A stretch of DNA of 47,542 nt, from positions 1-47,542 of the forward strand of contig JAAHFN010000056.1 in NCBI GenBank assembly GCA_010672965.1, given 5' to 3'. Shown here one piece after another: positions 7,721 through 16,600 of this stretch. Under the pieces are notes generated by a model, which was given only the letters and a program-made list of their open reading frames with translations, was not told where the DNA came from and did not search any database. Source of the DNA: Oscillatoria sp. SIO1A7. Lineage in GTDB: Bacteria; Cyanobacteriota; Cyanobacteriia; Cyanobacteriales; Laspinemataceae. The position numbers and the translations under genes are program-made. The stretch's first letter is position 1; each line of letters opens with the position of its first letter.

Positions 7721-9352
7721 GTGATTCCCGAGGAATTCTTGAAAGCTGTAGCCAGTAAGCAGGGCGTGTCCGAGGCAGAGCTAGGGGTCTTGTCTCTGGT
7801 CGTGCAAAGACATCCAATCCCAGACATCGCCAAGAAACTGGGGATTAGCCAGGATTTGGTTCGCAAGCGCCTGAGCGATATGTATAAAAAATTTGACACC
7901 CCGGGACGCGGGCCAGTCAAACGCGGCAATTTGGAGCAGCAGCTCAGGGATCTCTATGAAGCCCAGCAACAACAACAGCCTCGACCTGCGCCCGCAATTC
8001 CACAAAGCCAGATTTCCCCAGAGCGAAGGCGAGACTGGGGCGAAGCGCCGGATGTCTCGATTTTCTACGGCCGGACTGCGGAACTAAATAATTTAGAAAA
8101 ATGGATAGTCCAAGAAGGCTGCCGGGTCGCCGCCATTTTGGGGATGGGGGGCATGGGCAAAACTTCTTTATCGGTCAAGCTCGCCAAAGAAATAGAAGCT
8201 AATTTTGATTGGGTTATTTGGCGCAGCTTGCGTCAAGCTCCCTCGGTCAAAGAAATTCTGGCCTCGATTCTGCAATTTCTGTCCCCAAACATGACTGCTT
8301 ACTTGCCCGAGGATGTTGGGGAGAGCATTTCGCAACTTATCGATCTGTTGAAAGCGCGCCGCTGTCTCCTGGTTCTCGATAGCGCCGAGGCGATTTTGCA
8401 ACCTGGGGAATTGGCCGGTCGCTATGCCGAAGAACATCAAGATTATGAAGAATTAATCGAGCGAGTTGCGAAGGAACCGCACCAAAGCTGCTTGGTGATT
8501 ACTAGCTTGGAGCAAATCGAAACTATAGCCCTGCTCGAAGGCAAGACTCTTCCAGTTCGCGCCCTGCATTTGCCGTATTTGCAAGACCGAGATGCTTGGG
8601 AAATCTTTCGCGCTAAGGGCTTGTTGGACGAGGAGAGCTGGCCGGAACTGACTAAACTTTATGGTGGCAATCCTTTAGTGCTAAAAATTGTAGCAACAAC
8701 TATTAAGGAGTTGTTTGGCGGCGGCGTAGTTGAGTTCCTGAAACATAAAAGCTTCGTATTTGGCAACATTATAGGTTTATTAGACCTTCAATTCCATCGG
8801 CTATCGGATTTCGAGCGGGAAATTCTCTATTGGCTGGCAATAGAATGGGAACCAGTTTCCTACCTTATTTTGCAGAATAATCTGGCTAATTCTTTATCGG
8901 AAACGGGATTGATAGAGGCTCTAGAATCTCTGCGCCGACGAGCCCTAATAGAAAGGAGTACCGAGACAGAAGAGATTACCCGGTTTGGCCTCCAGCCGGT
9001 GGTGATGGAATATATAACCGGCCAACTGATTTCCCAAGTTGGCAAGGAAATAGTCAATATCTGGAAAACCCAAAACCTCGATAGCGCTATTTTGTTGCGC
9101 AGCCACGGGCTGGTTAAGTTTTCTCCCTCAGATGCCGATGCCCAGTCTCGGCAAAAAGATAGAATTACGACGCTTATTCTGGAACGACTTCGGAAGGCTT
9201 TTAGAAGTCCCCAAAAGGTTCGAGAAAGATTGCAAAAAATTCTTGCGCTTCTGGAAGGTCAGCCGGAGCATGATATAGGATATACTAAGCGTAATTTTGA
9301 AGATTTGGTGGCTGGCCTGCAAGCCAATCTCCACGGCCTTGGCATGGGATAG
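7721..9352 (+). CDS. NB-ARC (STAND) ATPase with N-terminal HTH-like domain
   Basis: Protein of 543 residues starting at the GTG at 7721, preceded by AAGAGGATACTCCC. Residues ~1-60 form a helix-turn-helix-like module (IAKKLGISQDLVRKRLSDMYKKFD), as seen in cyanobacterial vWA-MoxR/NB-ARC proteins. A Gln/Pro linker leads to the NB-ARC domain: Walker A GMGGMGKTS (~141-149), Walker B LLVLDSAE (Asp ~220), and a C-terminal winged-helix motif LQPVVMEYI. STAND ATPases switch between ADP and ATP states and oligomerise on sensing a ligand. The sensor-1 TSRE motif common in relatives reads TSLE here. The protein stops soon after QPEHDIGYTKRNF, where relatives continue into WD40 or TPR sensor repeats, so it is either a naturally short form or a truncated gene. 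A kinase gene follows on the same strand. Confidence 0.85.
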   Translation: MIPEEFLKAVASKQGVSEAELGVLSLVVQRHPIPDIAKKLGISQDLVRKRLSDMYKKFDTPGRGPVKRGNLEQQLRDLYEAQQQQQPRPAPAIPQSQISPERRRDWGEAPDVSIFYGRTAELNNLEKWIVQEGCRVAAILGMGGMGKTSLSVKLAKEIEANFDWVIWRSLRQAPSVKEILASILQFLSPNMTAYLPEDVGESISQLIDLLKARRCLLVLDSAEAILQPGELAGRYAEEHQDYEELIERVAKEPHQSCLVITSLEQIETIALLEGKTLPVRALHLPYLQDRDAWEIFRAKGLLDEESWPELTKLYGGNPLVLKIVATTIKELFGGGVVEFLKHKSFVFGNIIGLLDLQFHRLSDFEREILYWLAIEWEPVSYLILQNNLANSLSETGLIEALESLRRRALIERSTETEEITRFGLQPVVMEYITGQLISQVGKEIVNIWKTQNLDSAILLRSHGLVKFSPSDADAQSRQKDRITTLILERLRKAFRSPQKVRERLQKILALLEGQPEHDIGYTKRNFEDLVAGLQANLHGLGMG

Positions 9353-9451
9353 GGATGTGAGTTGTAAAATGTGGGATGTGGGTTGTAAGATGTAAAATGT
9401 ATGGCAAGATAAACAAAGAAAACGCAAGAGTTAAGCCAGAGGGTGTTAGCA

Positions 9452-11257
9452 ATGAGCGAAGAGAGGGAAATATATCCACTGCTAGAGAGCGAAAGTATCA
9501 GCTATTGCATGAATCCCAAATGCTCCCAGCGGCGCAATCCCGATGATGCGGAGCAATGCCAAACCTGCGGGACTCCTTTGCTGCTGGCCGATCGCTATCG
9601 ATTAGTGCGGCCTATGCGCGAACTCAGCGATGCCTTTCCCACGGAGATTTTTGAGGTGGAGGATTGGGACTTGGATGCGGAAGACGCAGAGAGGCCAAAG
9701 GTGGTAAAAATCCTCAACCGCTACGATCGCCAGATCCTAGAACTATTCGAGCGAGAAGCGAGGGTGCTAATTTCCCTGGATATTCCCGGTTTGCCCAGAG
9801 TCAGAGCTAATGGCTATTTTACGGTGGAATTGGAGCGGGGCAACAAGTTGCACTGTCTGGTGATGGAGCAAATCGAGGGCGAAAATCTATTGGATTGGTT
9901 AAAGCAGAATGGTTCTATTGATGAAGAATTGGCGATCGCTTGGCTGCGACAATTGACGCGACTGCTGGGATACGTTCACGAAAAGGGGTTGTTGCATCGG
10001 GACATCAAGCCTGCTAATATCGTCCGCCGACTTAACGGGGAATTGGCATTAATTGACTTTGGCTCCGTGGGATTTATCGATCGCGCTGTTACGCCAGTGG
10101 GCTCCTATGGCTATACGGCACCGGAACAAGTAAACGGCCAAGCGGTTCCCCAGTCGGATTTCTTTGCTCTGGGCTCTACCATCGTTCATCTACTCACTGG
10201 AGAGCATCCTTACGACGAGTTACCCAAAAATGAATTTGGTCAGTTAATTTGGCGCGATCGCGTTCCGGGAGTTTCCCAGAGCTTCGCCGACTTAATCGAT
10301 GAAGCAATCTCTCCCTTTCCCCAAGAGCGCCCTGCCAATACCCAAGTTATTTTAGAGCGCCTCGATCGCATTGAGGCGGGCGATATAACGCTGCCGCCCA
10401 AACCCGGATTTCCCTGGTGGCCGATTTGGAATAAGCGGCAAATGGTAGCAATTGCGCTGTTATTCTCAATCGGTTTTGTCGGACTCCGGCTGTCCTTGCC
10501 TCCCGTGTCGGAATTATTCAACTATTTGGGACAAAAGAGCAGGCACGATCGCTTTTCGGACAAGGCCGAGTTTTGGTATGAATGGGCGATTCGCATCCAT
10601 CGCGATAATGCCAAGGTCTATTATAATCTCGGCTCTCTTTACGAAGGCAGGCCAGTGCCGGATAATGCCAAAGCTGGCGAATACTATAAGACGGCGGCGG
10701 AGAAAGGATTCTCTCCGGCACACAACAATTTAGGTCGCTTGGAGATTATCGCCAAAAACTACCCCGAGGCGGTGCATTTGCTTTTGGCGGGACTGGAGCT
10801 AGCTCGGGAAGATGGGGTAAAATACTCTTTAAATAAAAATCTGGGATGGGCTAGGCTGGAACAAGGTCGCTTGGAGCAGGCGGAGGCGAGATTGAGAATG
10901 GCGATCGCTCTCGACAGCCAGAAGGGAGCTGCCTACTGTCTTTTAGCACAAGTTCTAGAAGCCGGAGGGGATGACTCTGGAGCTTTGAAACATTGGGAAA
11001 ACTGTATTGCCTATGCTTCTTATCGCCAAAGCCCGGAAGAAGATAGATGGATAGATATGGGACAGAAACGCCTAACCCAACAAGAAAGAGTTTTTCAGGA
11101 CTTTCGGACGCGAAGAATAACGCGAATGCCTCAACTGAGAAGACCCCCGGCCTTTTTTTGGCGGCAAGTTTGCGAAGAAGATTCGGTAGAACCCAAAAAC
11201 AAGGCGGGCTCCAAACTTGTGGAGGCAAAGCAGGCTTGGGAGATGGGGCAGACTTGA
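9452..11257 (+). CDS. Serine/threonine protein kinase with zinc ribbon, TM segment and TPRs
   Basis: Protein of 601 residues from the ATG at 9452, with CAGAGGG eight bases upstream; the GTG at 9443 would overlap that site. The N-terminus has a four-cysteine ribbon (C19, C24, C36, C39), typical of one cyanobacterial kinase group. The kinase domain carries the Lys of VVK (~86), HRDIKPANIV with catalytic D184, DFG with D202, and TAPEQ. The glycine-rich loop expected after RYRLV is absent (RPMRELSDAFPTEIF), so ATP binding may be altered. A membrane segment at ~331-350 is followed by TPR-like repeats (YYNLGSLYEG, AHNNLGRLE, AYCLLAQVLE). It probably phosphorylates Ser/Thr on partners recruited through the TPRs. 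The last ~20 residues run into a GGCTTGGGAGA repeat and may not be native. Confidence 0.88.
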   Translation: MSEEREIYPLLESESISYCMNPKCSQRRNPDDAEQCQTCGTPLLLADRYRLVRPMRELSDAFPTEIFEVEDWDLDAEDAERPKVVKILNRYDRQILELFEREARVLISLDIPGLPRVRANGYFTVELERGNKLHCLVMEQIEGENLLDWLKQNGSIDEELAIAWLRQLTRLLGYVHEKGLLHRDIKPANIVRRLNGELALIDFGSVGFIDRAVTPVGSYGYTAPEQVNGQAVPQSDFFALGSTIVHLLTGEHPYDELPKNEFGQLIWRDRVPGVSQSFADLIDEAISPFPQERPANTQVILERLDRIEAGDITLPPKPGFPWWPIWNKRQMVAIALLFSIGFVGLRLSLPPVSELFNYLGQKSRHDRFSDKAEFWYEWAIRIHRDNAKVYYNLGSLYEGRPVPDNAKAGEYYKTAAEKGFSPAHNNLGRLEIIAKNYPEAVHLLLAGLELAREDGVKYSLNKNLGWARLEQGRLEQAEARLRMAIALDSQKGAAYCLLAQVLEAGGDDSGALKHWENCIAYASYRQSPEEDRWIDMGQKRLTQQERVFQDFRTRRITRMPQLRRPPAFFWRQVCEEDSVEPKNKAGSKLVEAKQAWEMGQT

Positions 11258-11310
11258 CAGGCTTGGGAAACCAAGGGAGATAAGATAGACTTGGGAGACG
11301 GGGCAGATAA

Positions 11311-11937
11311 GTAGCGTTTGAAATCCTATCTCCAAGCAATACGGCCTCTGAGATGTCCGATAAATTGCGATTCTATCAGACTCACGGGGTAGAGGAATAT
11401 TACATCTACGACCCCGAGAGAGTAAAGTTGACGGGATATAAACGAGATGGAGGTAAGTTGAAACCCATAAAGCAGATGAATGGTTGGACATCTCCACTTT
11501 TGGGAATTCGCTTCGAGATGACAGAGGAATCTTTGGAGCTTTATGACCCACAGGGGGAGCGCTTTTTAACCTCTGTGGAGTTAAAGCAGCAGATCCGACA
11601 GGCCAAAGAGGAAAACCGGCAGCTTCAGGAGCAACTGCAACAGACCCAGGAGCGGGCAGAGCAGTTCGAGGAGCGAGCCAATAAAGCAGAGGAGCGAGCC
11701 AATAAAGCAGAGGAGCAAGCTAGTGAGGCGATCGCCCGGATACAAGCAACAGAAGAAATACTGCGGCAACAAGGAATCAATCGGGAGCATTTCAATGAAA
11801 GTACGCTGCCGCCTCGCCCCTTGGGCGTAAGCCCCGCCTCCGCTCGCGGCTGGCGCGGCTATACAAACAAAGCCCTCTTTGGGCTACCGATTGCAAAAGT
11901 GAAATGCTCTCAATTAATCTCAACTAACCGCAACTAA
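11311..11937 (+). pseudogene. Uma2-family endonuclease (DUF820), 5'-truncated remnant
   Basis: The frame opens at 11311 with VAFEILSPSNTASEM, the core of the Uma2 PD-(D/E)XK fold, and continues SDKLRFYQTHGVEEYYIYDP, which normally lies in the middle of the protein. The N-terminal half is missing; upstream there are only GACTTGGG-type repeats and a stop at 11308. An internal ATG at 11353 would give 194 residues without the catalytic Glu strand. A coiled-coil Gln/Glu-rich stretch with a 21-bp in-frame duplication (ERANKAE twice) follows. The tail after GINREHF (PPRPLGVSPASARGW...) looks like translated repeat DNA. An intact paralogue lies at 39078-39653. I regard this copy as inactive. Confidence 0.7.
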
Positions 11938-12115
11938 CCGTAAGGTCATGCTAAGGGAATTGCAAGTTAATAATGTACCAGTTCAAGGGCTATGCCCTCC
12001 TTGGGCAGGCTACGCCAACGACTCCGCGAGCGCCCGAACGGTGGAACGCTTAGGGACTGGTACTTTATTTCCGCGCAAGTCCCTAACTATCGGTTCTTAC
12101 CAAAAATTTAATCTT

Positions 12116-13192
12116 ATGTTTTTCAATAGATCGCGCTTGATAAGCAAAAAAATAAGTAGAGAAATATTTTTGCCGCTTATCGCCGGTGTCTTACCGCTAG
12201 CTATAGCCGCAAGCAGTATCGCCAGCGAAGAAAGACCAATACAGTTAGGGGTGATTATCCAGGCGGAAGGTTCTGTAGAACTGAAGCGCCCGGGCTGGAA
12301 AACTTATCAACCCACGGGAGTTGGAGCGGCAGTTTTTACCGGCGACTTGCTCAAACCGGCAGCGGGGATAACTGTTTTGGTGCAATGCAGTAGCGGAGAA
12401 CAATGGCCAGTGCCAGCGGGTATTCCTTCTGGAGTTGCCAATGGTTGTGCGGTAATCGATGAGGGAGGCGATGGCTATGACGGAACTCGCAGTTCGGAAC
12501 TGGGAGGAATCAATGCCAATATTCCTTATGTTATTAGCCCTCGCAAAACTAGCTTGCTCGATAGCCGACCGACTATTAGTTGGAATCCGGTAGAAGGTAC
12601 AACGAATTATAGCGTTCGCGTGCAAGGCCCGGGGGTAGATTGGCGGCAGCGGAACGTCTCGGCAACGGAGCTGGCATATCCAGAGCAAGAAGCTCCTCTG
12701 CAGCCGGGGGGTTATTATCAAGTGATTGTCAAAGCTGAGAATCAATCTTCTTCTATCCACGATAAGGGGACGAAGCTCGGATTTAGGCTGCTTTCTGAAG
12801 AAGCAAGCGATCGCATCCTTGAGCAAGTCGCTCGCATCCAAGAGCAAGATTGGAGCGAGCCAGAAAAAACTCTAGCGATCGCTCATCTATATAGCCAACA
12901 GGATCTGAGAATAGAGGCTATAGAGCTGCTCCACACTTTGACCGAGCAAGGCAGCCAACCGGCTACTATTTTTTTAATGTTGGGCGAGCTGTATTGGCAA
13001 GTGGAGTTGCCCCTGCTAGCTCGGGACAATTATTTACAAGCTTTTCAACTAGCCCAGGAGGAAGGTAATCTATGGCAGCAAACTAAGGCAGCGGCTTCAT
13101 TGGCCGAACTATATGAGGCTATAGAGGAAAAAGAAGAGGCCAGCCAATGGAGCGATCGGGCTCGGGAAGGCTACGAAGCTTTAGACGAATAA
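12116..13192 (+). CDS. Exported protein with FecR-like, Fn3-like and TPR-like regions
   Basis: Protein of 358 residues from the ATG at 12116 (MFFNRSRLISKK). That start gives a basic n-region, a hydrophobic core (FLPLIAGVLPLAIAASSIA) and likely signal cleavage near residue 38. Longer starts run through repeat DNA. Residues ~45-110 (LGVIIQAEGSVELKRPGW, VFTGDLLKPAAG) resemble a FecR/periplasmic ligand-binding fold. Residues ~150-215 contain a fibronectin-III-like strand pattern (PTISWNPVEGTTNYSVRVQG). The C-terminal part has two or three TPR-like helical pairs (TIFLMLGELYWQV, AAASLAELYEAIEE). It likely works in the periplasm as a scaffold. It sits between a kinase with TPRs and the TpsA-CHAT gene, so a shared pathway is plausible but unproven. 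Confidence 0.75.
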   Translation: MFFNRSRLISKKISREIFLPLIAGVLPLAIAASSIASEERPIQLGVIIQAEGSVELKRPGWKTYQPTGVGAAVFTGDLLKPAAGITVLVQCSSGEQWPVPAGIPSGVANGCAVIDEGGDGYDGTRSSELGGINANIPYVISPRKTSLLDSRPTISWNPVEGTTNYSVRVQGPGVDWRQRNVSATELAYPEQEAPLQPGGYYQVIVKAENQSSSIHDKGTKLGFRLLSEEASDRILEQVARIQEQDWSEPEKTLAIAHLYSQQDLRIEAIELLHTLTEQGSQPATIFLMLGELYWQVELPLLARDNYLQAFQLAQEEGNLWQQTKAAASLAELYEAIEEKEEASQWSDRAREGYEALDE

Positions 13193-13193
13193 G

Positions 13194-13680
<487 letters not shown>

Positions 13681-13698
13681 TTTCACAGGAGTAGTAAA

Positions 13699-16600
13699 AT
13701 GTCAAATCAACATCTACCAACCACCATCAAAAAGGGCAGCTTCTTGTTCAGCTCTTTATTAATAGCAAGCATCCTTAGCAACAGTCCCGCCCAAGCACAG
13801 TCTATTACTGAAGCCAGCGATGGCACCGGGACAAAAGTTCCCCCAAATGGCAGCCCATTCGATATTACAGGAGGCACTACCTCTGGCTCAAACTTGTTTC
13901 ATAGTTTCGAGAAATTTGGACTGAAAGCCGGAGAAACTGCCATTTTCCACACTACTAGCCCCAACGTCGAGAATATTTTAGGGCGGATTGTCGGCGGCGA
14001 CCCCTCTATTATTAATGGCAACATTCAGGTAAGCGGCAGCAATGCCAATCTATTCTTGCTCAACCCAGCGGGGATTGTCTTTGGTGCCAATGCAACTTTA
14101 AATGTTATGGGGGATTTTACCGCTAGCACTGCTAATGGAATTGGCTTTGGCAACGGCAATTGGTTTTACGCTACTGGCAAGAACGATTATACAGCGCTAA
14201 CCGCGAGCCCGAGCGAATTTGTTTTTGGTTCTGGAAATGGAGCGATTATCAACTACGCGAATTTAACTTTAAACCCTGGAAGCAATCTTACTTTACTGGG
14301 CAGCACGGTTCTGAGTACCGGAAACCTGACGGCTCGCGGCGGTCAAATTACTGTTGCAGCAGTTCCTAATAGCAGTCTGGTGCGGGTCGGCCAACCGGGA
14401 CATCTGCTCCATTTGGATATCGATACTTCTAGCACTCCTAGCATTCCAGCCAGTAACCTGCCCGCCTTCACTCCCCTCGATTTGCCGGGATTGCTGACAA
14501 ATGCCGGAACTGTTGGCAATGCGACTCAAGTAACGGTTAATAGCGGTGGCAATGTGGTGCTGACGGGTTCTGGTTTGTCCGTCGAAGATGGAGATCTGGT
14601 AGTTAACAATGTTCGTAGCTCTTCTCACACAAACAGCGGCGGAGCTATTGCCCTTTCTGCCAATAAGAATTTAATTGCTGAGGGGAATGTTAATGCGGGG
14701 GCTCGTCCTGGGACTGGTGGGACTGGTGGAGAAATTGCCCTTGAGGCACAAGAAGATGTTAAGCTTAAGATAGTTACCTCTTCGGCAGACTCCGGTGGTG
14801 GCGATATTTCGATAGTTAGCCATAATGGAGCGATCGATGGCGAGGCGATCGTCTCAGTTCCTCGAAGTTCTGGAAACAGCGGCGATGTTACTCTCGAAGC
14901 AGAGGGCAATATTACTCTAAAGGAAGATATTGCAGTCCATATTCAGTCCCAGGGGGACGCAGGCGACATCAGTATTACTAGCCATAACGGTGATATCAAA
15001 ATTGATGGTGAAATATTTACCCATATTCAGTCCCAGGGCGACGCAGGCGACGTCAGTATTACTAGCCATAACGGTGATATCAAAATTGATGGCGAAATAT
15101 TTACTCAAGTCGAGTTCAATGGAAGCGGTAATGGTGGGGACGTTACTCTGGAAGCCCCCAACGGAGCAATTTCTATCAATAGCATTAATGCTGATTCCAC
15201 AGAGGCTGGCAATCAAGCCGGCGACATTTCGATTCAGGCTCAGAGCAATATTGTTTCTAACGGTGACATCAGGGCGAGTGGTATTAACAATGCCGAGCCG
15301 GGTAATATTGAGATAACTAGCACAGAAGGAGACCTTGACTTAAAGAGGACTCAGGCGAGAATTTATGAAGACGACTCGGTTGCAAATGCTGGCTCTATTA
15401 CCTTAGAGGCGACTCAAGGAGATGTGACGACGGGTCAGCTCTGGACAGACGCATATTACGGAGATGGCGGTTCAATTACTATAACGGCTGGTAGCGACAT
15501 TGTCTTTTCCAGTCCTGAATCTAGTTACATATACGCCCGTTCCAGAGAGCAGGGAAATGGAGGAGACGTTACCCTTAAGGCAGGCGGCGACATTGTGACT
15601 AATGGTGGTTCAATAACTACAACGAGTGCTAATAATGATGGCGGCTCAGTTTCTCTGACGAGCGACAGTGGTAGCATTACTGCGGATTCAATTGTGACTA
15701 ACTCCAGCGGTGTTGGCGATGGCGGGTCGATTAGCATGACTGCCCTTGGCGATATCGAATTTGCAGACCTGTTTTCGGGAGCCTTCGCGGGCAATGGCGG
15801 AGATATAACCGTGACCACGGGGGGCAAGATTACCGTAAATTCGGGTCAGCTGTATCAATACTTTGCTAGCAATTGCGGCGGGGCTGGCGCTGTCAACGTT
15901 CAATGCAACCCGGACGGCACCCTGGAGATTACGCCCGACGGAACCGAGTCTCATCCGGCTCTTACATGGTTCCTAGGGGCTTACACGGGACCAATTACGA
16001 TTTCTAAGCCCTCTTCCAGCAGTCAATCTACAGGAAGCTCTAGCGGCAATAGCAGCCAAACTGGTAGTAGCAATAGCAGCCAGACTGGTAGTAGCAATAG
16101 CGGCCAAACTGGTAGTAGCAATAGCGGCCAGACTGGTAGCAGTCAAACTGGTAGCAATAGCAGCCAAACTGGTAGCGGCCAAACTGGTAGCAATAGCAGC
16201 CAAACTGGTAGCGGCCAGACTGGTAGTAGCAATAGCAGTCAAACTGGTAGCAATAGCGGCCAAACTGGTAGCAGCCAAACTGGTAGCAATAGCAGCCAGA
16301 CTGGTAGTAGCAATAGCAGCCAGACTTCCAGTAGCAATAGCAGCCAGACTGGTAGTAGCAATAGCAGCCAAACTGAAACAGGCGACAGTAACCAGAGCAT
16401 TGAAGGCGCTGAAGTTGATCTGGAAGAAGGTGACGATACTGACTCGATAATCATAACTGTAGAACTCAAAGACGAGGAGACGGGCGAGACGACTCAGAGC
16501 GGTTCCCTTACTTTCAGCGCCGAGGACGGCACCACCACCTTTTCCGCAAAAAATAGCAACAGTTCTAGCAGCCAGAGTAATTCCACAACTGCCCCAATAG

